From contig JAVTLE010000016.1 in the NCBI GenBank assembly GCA_033439295.1, forward strand, positions 1,798,001 through 1,862,000: DNA of 64,000 bases, written 5' to 3'. Shown piece after piece: positions 32,801 through 42,615 of this stretch (positions within the stretch are counted from its first letter, which is position 1; each line of letters starts with the position of its first letter). The notes below the pieces were generated by a model. It made no database searches. It was not told the origin of the DNA and was given only the letters and a program-made list of their open reading frames with translations. The position numbers and the translations under genes are program-made. Source of the DNA: Deuterostichococcus epilithicus. Taxonomy: Eukaryota > Chlorophyta > Trebouxiophyceae > Prasiolales > Stichococcaceae.

Positions 32801-35640
32801 CTGGGGGGGAATGCATTTGGATTTTCTTGGTTACGCTGACTTTGAAGTTCCCGCTGCCGACGCGCAGCCCGCACATGGCAGCGTGAGGATGCATGGCAGC
32901 ATCTGCTTCGTGCTGACGTCCTCCTCCCTGCAGCGCAGCCTGTACATGAGCACAGCAATGAGGACACACAGCAGCGTCCACTCCAACAAGTTCAAGCTGA
33001 TACCTAGCACCTCATCTCATCTCATCTGTTCCGCTGCCGTGCAGCCTGTACATGAACAGCGGCGAGGACCAGCTGGGGGTATTTGCGCAGCTGTACAGCC
33101 TGCCCTGGCTGAGCTGGCGGGGCGCAGTGTGGAAGCGGCAGCAGCGCGGCGTGCCCGGCTACACCCTCCCCGAGCTCATGCTGGCAGGCGGCGGCGACAA
33201 GCACCCCAACCCCTACGGCCACCAGTGCGCCCAACACCTTTCCGTGACACCTGAATGCAGTCTGTGGGCTCGTGCTGGCCGACGGCGGCGACGATCATCG
33301 CATCCCCAACCCCTGTGGCCACCACCAGTCAGTGCAGGCTGTCCGAGCAGTCCAGACGAGCGTTCAGGACTCTGGGCGCGGGGTGCACACACGCAGTAGG
33401 CACTGTCGGTACTCGGGGAGCAGATCAAACCTCAGCACGTGTTTCCTCGGGGAATGCACCGGTGGCTGACAGCCACTGGGAGACGCTTTGGAATGCCAGC
33501 CTGACCGCCGTTGGCGCAGTACCATGTTGCCCAGGGTGGGCTGCGACCGCGGCCAGCCAGGTTCCGCGCTGATGCAGCGGGCCAAGTGTCTCCGCACGCA
33601 GGTTGCTGGCGGGCCGGGCGATGGCGCTGCCTCAGCCAGTGCCAACGCACACGAACCAGCTTGAGCCTCTTACAATCAAGGCATCGAGCATGACGACAAA
33701 CATGCGTGCAGGATGCTGGCAGACCTGGTGACGGGGCTGCTGCGGCGCGTGGGGGAGGGGCTGCTGTCGCGGCCCTTCACGTCGGACGACCAGGCCATCG
33801 TCGACGAGGAGCTGCTGGATCCGGTGCTGCCGGTGCGCTTTGATTGAATGGGAACATAAATCATGAGCAAATACGAAAGCAGTAGAAAGACGAAACGGCC
33901 GCTGCCGCCCCTGCGGACCAGCAGCCGCTGCAGGCAGCACACCAGAACCCACGCGCCTGAAATCGTCTGATTGCATTCGGTGTCGTGACCTGCGCCGCCG
34001 AGATGCCACCCGAGCATGATGGAGCGCGCTGACAGGGCCCCAGCGCAGGCATGCCCGCTGCCGCAGCATTGCGTCGTGTGCTTGTTCAGCGACACGTCAT
34101 TGCAGAATCATCCAGCTGCGTCGCGCTCGCATTCGCAGAATAGCAAGATCCAAAAGCAGGCGCCCGAGTGTTGGGTGTGTGTTCCACCGCTCCCGCACAG
34201 GGCAACATCGTGTGGGACGAGGAGTACTGCATCATCGACGACAAATTCCGGGACGCGGTGTCGGAGGCGGCCGGCTTCGCCTGGGTGGACGAGGCCAAGG
34301 CGCACCACCTGACGCGCAAGTGGGGCTTCGTGGCCACCGCCCCGGGGTCGCACCTGCTGCTCACCGTCAACACCGCCGAGACGACGAAGAGCGACGTGCG
34401 TCGCCGTCATCTGCGCACCTGTCGCTTCGCAAGGCTGGATGCCGCCCGTCTGGCTTGCGCCCTGCAACAGCTGGAGATAATGCGGCGCAAGCTGGCGAGG
34501 CGCCCGCTGCTCTGACGCCGTCGGTCCCGCCATGCAGCTGTTAGAATGGCTCACCACCGATCGTATCCCGCCCATGACGCCTGATGCCGCTCGTCGTCGC
34601 CATCATTGCTGGAGGCCGTTCTTCAAGCGACAGTCGATGAATCGACTGCACAGTGGTCGCACCTGCAAGTGCCGACCACACGGTGGTGCCCCTCCCTGCA
34701 AGCTGATGTCCAGCGGTACTGCCTCAAATCTTCTAAATGTCTACAGGTGCCGGACCCGCACACGGTGGTCACCATCAACCACCTGAAGAGCTACGAGCAC
34801 ATGGGCCAGGCCGGTGTGTGCTGTCGCAAGGCTAGACTGGCCCCCACCCCTTGAGATTCGCGGTGCCCTGCTCAGGCAGCCTGTCTGCGGCTGCTTCAGT
34901 CAGGCTGTTCACATGTGTGCACCAACGCCGCAGAAGTCAATCAGAACACCTGTGGGTCTTCGAAATAGCATGTGTGGTGCTGGTGCAGAGGTGACGTGCG
35001 TCAGCGGCTGCACGTGCCAGCCGAGCGTCTTTGACGGGCACTGGGAGCAGCACAACTCGCAGGTGAGCTGCACGTGCTGCAGATGTTTGCGAGTGCTGCC
35101 CAGATTGAGGTGTTGGCTACTGCGCCTGTCTGGATAGTGTCGTCACGGGCTGGTGATGCGAGTACAATGATTGGCATGTGTGGCGGCATGCCATCAGCGA
35201 CCGCATTCGGTATTGCGTATGTACACCACCCAGAATGGCTGTCCAGGCTAATGCCATCCCAATTATGCTCGCAGCTGTCCATGCACCGCCTCAGCGTCAG
35301 CCAGGCGAGGGAGTGCACCTTGAAGATCCGGGTTCTGGACACCACCACCTCTGGCGAGCACAAGGTAGCTTCCCCATAGACAACCTGCTGCTTGCACCAG
35401 CAGTTTTGCAACTGGCGTGCCGCGCAATCAGCAATGCCATGCTCTGCACCGGCTTCAAAGACTATAGCAGTCCAGGCGAACGGCTTATTTATTCGTGCCA
35501 TTTAATCGCAGGTCAAGATACAGGGCATTGTCATCGCAGATGAGGCCACGGCGGCGAACGAGTTTTCATTGCTGATGCCGCAGATCATCCCGTCTGATCT
35601 CATGGGCGCCTCTCGGCTGGAGGACAACGATAATCAATAA
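29835..35640 (+). CDS. Membrane-anchored SGNH/GDSL hydrolase with long disordered stem
   Basis: Exon 1 (29835-29950) encodes a short basic tail, then a membrane anchor (WAVVCISLGLLVGVLA), giving a type II membrane protein. A roughly 300-residue Ala/Pro/Gly/Ser-rich stem follows (30150-31075). The catalytic domain then shows SGNH blocks: MARVRSFMHKLLNRQPVHVG, AVVGGSISAGLGEDG (nucleophile Ser, about 31860-31905), FHNGAVGGVMSTYM (Gly block), VEFNVNDG (Asn block, 32363-32386) and DKHPNPYGHQ (Asp-His block, about 33199-33228). A C-terminal domain carries HLKSYEHMGQA, EVTCVSGCTCQPSVFDGHW and LKIRVLDTTTSGEHK, probably disulphide-bonded, and ends LMGASRLEDNDNQ at TAA 35638-35640. The architecture suggests Golgi or secretory deacylation of polysaccharide; the substrate is unknown. 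Its introns hold several decayed copies of its own exon edges. The stop overlaps the stop of a minus-strand exon. Confidence 0.8.
31329..31455 (+). repeat. Exon-start duplication (SGNH gene 1)
   Basis: The real exon starting at 31417 (VLEERQLDTGIIHYGD) is preceded by a diverged copy at 31329-31367 (MLEAQQLDTGTIH). By eye 32 of 39 bases match. Both copies follow an ACAG acceptor. Confidence 0.8.
32770..33085 (+). repeat. Three copies of one exon start (SGNH gene 1)
   Basis: The exon beginning just after GTGCAG at about 33044 reads LYMNSGEDQLGVFAQLYSLP. Two related copies lie upstream in the intron: 32770-32812 (LDMNNGKHQLGG) and 32936-32968 (LYMSTAMRT). Each follows a CAG acceptor, so this intron contains up to three competing 3' splice sites of common origin. 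Confidence 0.75.
33172..33332 (+). repeat. Duplicate of the catalytic-His exon (SGNH gene 1)
   Basis: LMLAGGGDKHPNPYGHQ (about 33178-33228) is followed closely by LVLADGGDDHRIPNPCGHHQ (about 33270-33329). The second copy has a three-base (one-codon) insertion and follows an ATGCAG acceptor. It could be a dead copy or a mutually exclusive exon. Confidence 0.75.
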
Positions 35641-35858
35641 CGGCCAAGAAGTTTTCGTGCACCCATTAGCTGATATCCCAGTTCGAGCGCCTGTGCCACA
35701 GGCGAATAACGCATGGCGTCCTGCAGCCATTGCGCCGGCACCATTGGGTCACCGCCCTCGTTTTCAGGATGCACCAGAATTTGATTTCTCGTCTGTCTTT
35801 CGCAGTTGCCACACCGGGCGTTGATCTGTAGGGGGATATGCTTCTGAGCATGCGGCAA
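35634..35858 (-). CDS. Unidentified terminal exon, overlapping the SGNH gene end
   Basis: On the minus strand an open segment ends ENEGGDPMVPAQWLQDAMRY, then SPVAQALELGYQLMGARKLL, then GRY and TGA (35636-35634). The amphipathic helical character and low bias argue for real coding sequence. No upstream exon could be joined with confidence and no family is recognised. It could be the last exon of the YLMG gene upstream if that gene's exon 4 ends at a GTCAGG donor instead of reading to its TGA, or of a separate small gene between them. Its stop shares bases with the plus-strand stop at 35638-35640. Confidence 0.4.
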   Translation of the reverse strand: MPHAQKHIPLQINARCGNCERQTRNQILVHPENEGGDPMVPAQWLQDAMRYSPVAQALELGYQLMGARKLLGRY

Positions 35859-36365
35859 GTCAGTAGCAGCAGCAACGGGTCATTTTGTATCTTCACATCT
35901 TTTCATCGACTCTGTTGGCGTTTTCGCAGTGTTTGCTTGAACAATTTTCTAGTGTCCGCGGACATAGCCTGTCGTCTGCCAAACCGACAGTCTCCCAATC
36001 TCGAGCAGCAAAGCAATCAGCCCCTGTGATGCTACGGATCTGTCGGCAGACAGTCGCTGCTGCCAAGCCGCGACCACCGAGCTGGAAGACTGGCAAAATC
36101 GCCGCGTTACCTCTCGCAACCAGGATGCCAAAAATTCCCAAAAGCCTGCCTGTCCTGCCAAGAGGAAGGGCGGCGGATCCATCGCTCCAGCAACCGAAAG
36201 CCTAGAAGCACGTGAGCCTCAACGGCGGGCACGCGTGCAGCGTATTGGATTCCGCTCACGCCTGCCGAAGCTTCTGTGCCTGCAGCCGCAAGAAAAGCTC
36301 TGATCCAACTGTCAGGAGATCTTTCGCTGGGGGCAGCACCATGAAAGGGCCAACGAGGCAGGCAT

Positions 36366-37917
36366 CTAGCGCCATATGGCAACATGGCGGATTAGCGCCA
36401 TCAGCGGCTGTCTGAACCCCAGCCTGACCTGCTGTTGCCGGCGCTGCGCCGACAGGCGGTGGCGCCACGCCACCAGGCTCTTTGCCGGCGTCCAGGGCTG
36501 CTGCTTCGACTTCGGCTGGACCATCGTGCCGTCCGGCCCCAGCTCGCAGGGCAGCGCCTGCGCCGAGTTGGTGAACACCTGCAGGAAGGAACTCTACATT
36601 GATCCGGAGCTGTCGTCCGCATCAGAAGGCACACGCGTTCGGGGCTGCAACGTCCCAAAGTAACGGCTTTGAGTTCAGCTGCCGCCGGTGCTGCGAGTGC
36701 GTCTGTTCCTCGGTTGTGCATGAATCGTCCTGCTGTTGCGTGCAAGCTTGTGAGAGCGGATGTAGGAGCGCTCACATCCAGCGTGATGAATGCCAGGATC
36801 GGGCTGAGGTCAATGGTACCGCCCAAGGGTGGGATGATGCCCCTGAACAGGTTGAGGTACCTGCGATGCACGCATGAAAGCAGTTTGCCCTTCACTGCCG
36901 CTGCAGACATTGTCGTGACGCAACAGAAATGGGCCATGGGCGATGTTCCTGAAACTGGCCGATCGAACCTGCATGCATCGTGTGGTAGGGACAAGCAGCT
37001 TGCGCAGATGCCGAGATGAGCCCTGCAGCCACAGGCAGTGGCACATGCCCGGCACAGCCGCCAGTGGGCAACCGGTCTAAGGGCTTTCGAGTGGGAGTTA
37101 GCAGGAGGCACTCACGGGTCAGTGATGGTGGACAGCGGGCCAACCAGCTGCGGCGGCGGGTTGGGGAACCAGGTCAGCACCAGCCGGCAGATGAGCGCCG
37201 CATTGTATAAGCTCCTGCGGCACAGAAGGGCTCGCAGATTCGCAACGAATGTTACTTTTCCTTGTGGATTATGCTTTCAGGCCAACTCCGGCTTCGCGTC
37301 CGTAGCTGCGGGTGTTGGGCCGCAGGGTTTGGGCCCTATCCGCAAGCAGAAGCACCTGTACAGCGCTTGCAAGCACATCAGCACCGGCTGCATAGCCAGC
37401 GACAATGCCATTGGGCTCCTTGCGGCAAGTTGGCTGGAGGTGCTAGGTCAGTGTCCACGAGATGGCTGCAGGCCTTGGCGGGTCGATTGCCGCAGCAAGA
37501 TGTTCGCTGTATTGACACCTGCCCAATTTGGACAGTGAAGCGCCGAGATAGGGGCACAGGGGCACCAGCGGAGATCGCTGCGAGTGTAAAGTATGCCATG
37601 TGGAGCATGCCGACGCCCTTGATGTGGGCCTTGTGCATGCTGCAGAAGGGGCTTCCACGCGTGCCAAGAAGGCGTGCTAGAAAGGAGTAATAGCTTGGTG
37701 CCTATCAGAGGGAAACTCACAGGAAGTTGCCCAGGCCCGATGTGAAGACCTGCTCGACCACACCGTCTCCCGGAATCAGCGCTGCAAAGCGGCCGCTGCG
37801 TACGACCGCGCGGCTCGCCTGTGGGCGCGGCTGCTCCTGCTCCGGCTGCGCTCGGGATGCTGCCTGCCGTCGCGGCAGCGCCGGCATCCGGAGCGGACCA
37901 GCCGTGAAGGACGGCAT
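36366..37917 (-). CDS. YLMG: YLMG/YGGT-family plastid membrane protein
   Basis: Four exons (37917-37721, 37214-37116, 36860-36776, 36578-36366) close in phase to give about 197 residues. The N-terminus MPSFTAGPLRMPALPRRQAA is a plausible chloroplast transit peptide. The family core follows: SLYNAALICRLVLTWFPNPP, PLSTITDPYLNLFRGIIPPL and GGTIDLSPILAFITLDVFTN, then SAQALPCELG. The IIPPLGG-IDLSP block and two membrane helices are diagnostic of YggT/YLMG. Plant YLMG1 acts in nucleoid distribution and thylakoid biogenesis, and the cyanobacterial homologues are envelope proteins. After ALPCELG the basic tail to WR and stop is not family-like. A GTCAGG within it (RRQQQ|V) might be a donor leading to a further exon. 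Confidence 0.85.
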
Positions 37918-37983
37918 GCTCCTGATGTTGATCAGAAGGAGGAGTCATTGGGCTATGGAAGAGATCCATCGGCTGTCAGGGCA

Positions 37984-39104
37984 TGTCGAGACTGAGCCTC
38001 AAACCTTGCGTTGACAGCCATGCACTGACAGCACAGCTCTCCACTGGTTTGCCTCGGACAGTTGCAGATGCCAATCAGGCGCTCCACGCGCGTGCACACA
38101 CCACGGGACGCTTAAAAAGACATTCAAAAACGCATGTGCGCTGTCTGCATGGCTGGTTCGCGCACCTTCCGCGAGGCACGGCATTGTCTAGCAGGCCACG
38201 GACATCGTCCAGCTTCCTGGACAGGCCCGCGAACAGCGCCTGCGGGCCAGCGACTTGCTGCGTGTCGCGCATATTGGCAACTGCTCGAAACAGTAGGGGT
38301 CCTTGGGGATGTAGAAGGTGTCTGGCACTCGATCGCTGTCTGGTTTGTGAACTGTGTCGTGGCTCGTTCGAGGGGCAGGAATCGCTGTGCGGGGCAGGGT
38401 TCTTGCTCTAACTGTTTCGAGGAAATGCCAAACGCCAAACCTAAAACCTGAAAAGCCAAACGTTTGGCGTTGGACGCCAAACTGTTACACCCAATTATAG
38501 GGTCCCGAGCATGCTAGACAGCACCGCGAAACGTTCTTGAGGCTTTTCTGGGGCCAGGGTTCATGTCCTAGCGACCTAGCCAGAAAGGGCGGCGGTGATG
38601 CTGCTGCTTTTGCACTTGCGCCCTGAGGCAGCGCTGCTTGACGTCATCAGGCGCCTTGGTACATCCGCACGCGTGCTGCAGCAGGATGCCTACGCGAGGA
38701 GTCTTGAAGATATAATGGCAGTGAACACATTCTTAGTGAACACATTCGAATATCAGGTGGTTGACTCAGCGGCGAACGGCTGAACTTGGTCGCAGGACCA
38801 TGTCGGCGGCCACACTGCTGTCTTTGCGGCGGTGACTGCAGAAGGCACGGCGGCAGCGGCGGCCGGAAGGGTTTGGCGTGCTCCGCCAAACCCATATCTC
38901 AAATGCCAAACGTTTAAACGTGCACGCCAAACCTAAACTGCTAAAACTCGAGGTTTTAGCAAGAACCCTGGTGCGGGGGCCATGATGCTCGCGCTGAGGC
39001 TGAGAAAGCCTTCGTCAAAAGTCTGCAAATGATGCTAGTCTAATGCTGCTGGTTGCCTGTATCATCTGCGGCAGCTTCTGTACTTGTAGCTCCCGCTTGG
39101 ACAT
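37984..39104 (-). CDS. Candidate small gene with a transposon in its intron, unknown
   Basis: Two minus-strand segments look coding. One begins with ATG at 39104: MSKRELQVQKLPQMIQATSS. The other, about 38306-38162, lies cleanly between AG and GTGCGC and reads ANMRDTQQVAGPQALFAGLS, then RKLDDVRGLLDNAVPRGR. The helical pattern of the second resembles small coiled-coil complex subunits. The two exons flank the hAT-like element at 38395-38970, which would then sit inside an intron. I could not prove the join or find the last exon below 38160. The candidate start is 92 bases from the divergent methyltransferase start. Confidence 0.35.
38395..38970. mobile_element. Non-autonomous hAT-like DNA transposon (MITE), 576 bp
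   Basis: The element starts CAGGGTTCTTGCT and ends AGCAAGAACCCTG, a 13 bp terminal inverted repeat. It is flanked on both sides by the direct repeat GTGCGGGG (38387-38394 and 38971-38978), an 8 bp target-site duplication as made by hAT transposases. Just inside each end are clusters of short palindromic units built on CCAAACG and CGTTTGGCG (about 38430-38485 and 38873-38935), typical of hAT subterminal repeats. No transposase is encoded; the largest internal frame (38595-38783) has no recognisable domain. The intact target duplication and matching ends suggest a fairly recent insertion. Confidence 0.88.
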
Positions 39105-39196
39105 GCTTGCAATTCTCGGTTTGGCAATCCGGGAGGCAGTCGCTGAACGGCCTGCTCTGCGGTCTTCCTGCAGCCTTGATCCCCCATCTGGATCGT
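39105..39196. promoter_or_regulatory. Short possible bidirectional promoter
   Basis: Only 92 bases separate the methyltransferase start (39197, +) from the candidate minus-strand start (39104). If both genes are real they share this promoter. No specific element is identified. Confidence 0.3.
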
Positions 39197-42100
39197 ATGG
39201 ACCAGCACAACGGCACCGCGGCTCAACAGAATGGCCTTGTGCATGATGCGCACGACGCGCGCCCGGACGAACTGCGGTTGCGACCGCAATCGGAGGCCGA
39301 GGAGGAGGAAAAGGCGCTGCAGAGGCACGCTGTGCGGAGAGCAGCTCGAAGCGCATGCGGCCGTCCTTGTGTGTCGTGGGCCCAGCCTAAAATTCTGGCG
39401 GGACGCACATGCTGCAGCTTATGCAATCATGCATGCATGTGGCTGAGCATTTGTGGTGTGCTTCATTGACCTGAGTCAGGACGAGGCTGCGAAGCCAGTG
39501 TTCACTGTCACTGAAAGGCTTGTCAGTGCAGCTGTGGCGTACTGCCGCTGCAATGACCTTTGGTTCACCTGACACAGGATCCTGAGCGCTTTTCGCGCAT
39601 ATGAAACGAAGCTGGGGTGGGAGGTGTCACGGTGGCAGCACAACTATGACCGGTTGCCGGAGCGGCACAGGGCCCTGCTGCCGGATGAGCCCGCCAAATA
39701 CGCCAAGGCGCTGGAATGCATCAAGGAGAACCAGCTGGTCATCAAGTGCGTCGGGTGCCTGTCCCTGCATGGTGCCGTCTTCTGCCGGCATGTTGGTTTG
39801 TTAGTTGAAGGCGATGCCGGTGCACCACTGATGGAATGTGCCACGTGCAGCTCTACCTCAGATTGCTGAGATTGCTTGCCGCCATTGGAAGGCAGGCACT
39901 CCTGAGCGGGATGCAGTCAGGCCATGCGCAGCCGACATGCCTTCCATTTCAAAGCAGCGCGCGCCATGTGTGCGTCCAGTGCGATGCTGGAGGCGTTCGA
40001 CGCGGACCGCGGCGTGCCGCGCCCGCAGCACAGCTCAGTGGCTCAGGGCGGGCCGGACTTCCGGGGAGTGTCCGCCGTCAGCAGCACAGACATTGACAAG
40101 GTCCGGCGCTGCTCTCACAATTCGCCTCGCACATGACAGCAATCAATCGACTTGGAATGCTCCGAGACTTCGACGAGCTTCAGTGATGCGTGCCAGCAGC
40201 ATGGAGCACCCCAAGCTCAATGTCGTGCTAGGACCCTGGTTTATGTGAACAGGGTCGTGGGCAGTGGTGGGCGCAGCCAGCAGCCACCTGCTCACGCCTG
40301 CACATCATGCGCCCCGCAGGTGAAGTATGTGTTTAAGAACCTGATGCGCGACTGGTCGTCAGAGGGCGCCGGCGAGCGGGACCAGAGCTATGGGCGCATG
40401 CTGGCCGAGCTGCGGGCGCGGCTGCCGCTGCACGAAGATACAGGCGGCGGCGGCGGCACGGCGCCACCGGCGTCGGGTGCGTCAGGCGGTGACGCACAGC
40501 CGCTGCCGGTGCACGACGCGCCTGACAACAGCTATGTGGAGGCAGCGGTGTCGGGCGGCGGCGTGCAGCCCCCGCGGCAGTACGAGGCGCGGGGCGTGAC
40601 CGAGTGGCCGCGGGTGCTGGTGCCGGGCGCGGGGCTGGGCCGGCTGTGCCTGGAGGTGGCTGCCCAGGCAAGCGCTGCCACTACCTGAAGTGCCGCAAGG
40701 GGCATGAATGCTTGGTTCTGAGGCAATATGCGCTGGGCTCGACATGCAGGACATGTCCTATCTTGTAACGCCGGCCTTGCCTGACACACTGTGCAGTCGA
40801 CGATGGCGAAACTTGCTTGCTGCTGCCGTCAGGATGCCGAGGCGGGCACCGGCAAGTCTGCAGCCACGCAGGCAGGCTGCTTCTGCCTGGATCAGCATTC
40901 CACATCTCTAACCTCCTTACCAACACAACCGGTACCAAATGCAGACCCATCTGTGCATCGCAGGGCTACGACTCGGAGGGCTGCGAGCACAGCTGGTTCA
41001 TGCTGATCGCCAGCGCCTTCATCCTGAACGGGGCGTCGTGCGCCGAAGAGTTCACGGTGCACCCGTTCGTGCACTCCAGCAACAACCAGCCCAGCTCGGC
41101 GGCGCAGCTCAGAGGGGTGCGCGCGGCCTGCAGCCTGCCACCCTGCTGATTCCGACGCTCTGGCGCCTGACATGACAGATCCATGCGCTGCGGTGGCCGG
41201 AGTCAGGCTGGGAAGACACGGCATGCACACACGAAGCACCATGCTGCATTTCAACAGCCATTCGACTGTAGGTCAACCCCCCCCCCCCCCCACACCCGAA
41301 AGAAACGCTTTTGTCTGCATGTAACAGATCAATGTGCCGGATGTGGCGGCTGCGGAGCTGCCACTGCGCCCTGGGTCAATGTCCATGTGCGGTGGCGACT
41401 TCCTCGAGGTAATGTTGCCCAACTGTGGTGATGGATGATATTCAGCTGGCGGTCTTACATAAACTAAGGCTGCCCTGCTGGCCCGGGATATCTCAACGCC
41501 GAGGAGCAGCCACCACGGACGGTCTCGCCTCCCTGTCGCATGGAGTGATAGGCCTGTGTTTTGCCGAGCAGTCTGTGCGTGCTGGCTGTGGTGGCTGGGA
41601 GGTGCGACGGCGAGGCTGCGCTGCCGCAGGTCTACGGCGGCGCGAACAGCGCGGGGCAGTACGATGCTGTGCTGACCTGCTTCTTCCTGGACACGGCGCA
41701 CAACGTCCTGGTGCGATTCCGGAACTGGCTGCTCCGTTTCTTCACCCTGCAAAGCAATCGATCTCCACCCAAGTCGGCCGCAAAGGCCAGTTGCAGCATG
41801 CTGAAATTGCCAGGTCCTCTGAGCACTACTGCGAGAGGAAGTTTCTATGATGAAGGCCCGTTATTGGGGTCTGCTGCCGTGGTGCAGGATTATATCGAGG
41901 TGCTCTACCGCATCCTGAAGCCCGGCGGCTACTGGATCAACCTTGGGCCGCTGCTGTGGTGCGCAATCCCGTTTCACGCCGCCTTCTGTCCCGACCGCCC
42001 CCCATTCTCAACTTTCTGCAGAGTGGGTTCCGACTTCCAGAGTGAATTTGCCAACAGCGAAAAAGAGCAGAAAGAAATTATGTACAAGATCCCTGTTCTG

Positions 42101-42442
42101 CTAAGAATTTTCACACACTGCCGCCTCTCCGAGCAATTCGGCTGAAAGTCCCGCCAGGTCATTCGTCGGCGGAATCCACCTGCACTTCCCATGCGCAGGC
42201 ACTGGTCGGACTCGCACCTGTACATGAGCTCGGACGAGCTGTCGATCGAGGTTTCGCTCGAGGACGTGCTGCGAATATCGGCTGCCGCGGGGTTCGCCAC
42301 CCTGCAGCGGCAGAGCGTGCGCACAGCATACACCTCCAACGTGCAGTCAATGATGCACACGGTGTACGACAGCGCCTTCTGGACGATGCAGAAGCTGCCA
42401 GCAGCCGCAGCGGCGGCCGATGCCGCTGCTGTCAGTTCGTGA
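39197..42442 (+). CDS. Carnosine N-methyltransferase-like enzyme (N2227 family)
   Basis: An S-adenosylmethionine-dependent methyltransferase of the N2227/CARNMT1 family. The first exon starts MDQHNGTAAQQNGLVHDAHD and has an acidic EEEEKALQRH. Family blocks follow in order: RAYETKLGWEVSRWQHNYDR, LPERHRALLPDE, a linker exon with LMRDWSSEGAGERDQSYGRM (about 40338-40397), SAM motif LVPGAGLGRLCLEVAAQ (40618-40668), HSWFMLIASAFILNGA (40990-41037), QYDAVLTCFFLDTAHNVLV (41661-41717), YIEVLYRILKPGGYWINLGP (41892-41951) and ELSIEVSLEDVLRISAAAGF (42237-42296). The stop is TGA 42440-42442. In animals CARNMT1 makes anserine. Algae and fungi have homologues whose substrate may be another His-containing peptide or protein. 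A C15 tract lies in one intron. Confidence 0.88.
41277..41291. repeat. Poly-C tract
   Basis: Fifteen consecutive C residues lie in an intron of the methyltransferase gene, just upstream of the exon starting near 41330. It may act as the pyrimidine tract and is also a likely place for length errors in assembly. Confidence 0.8.
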
Positions 42443-42615
42443 CGCTGTTTGCTCGCTTGGATGGTCGGCCGCTGTGTCACACAGGTGTTACATCATCACT
42501 CACACACTTGGTTCGTGCCTCATTAGGTCTACACCTGTGCGAGGTCTGGACAATCCCCTCCACTCAACATCTATAGAATGCAATTTCCAGCCGTTCAGCT
42601 AACATACAACCAGCT

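Noticed and set aside
38595-38783. A 62-codon open frame inside the hAT-like element
   Set aside because: It shows no family similarity, splice context or transposase motif; it is best read as non-coding filler of a non-autonomous element or a tiny captured fragment.
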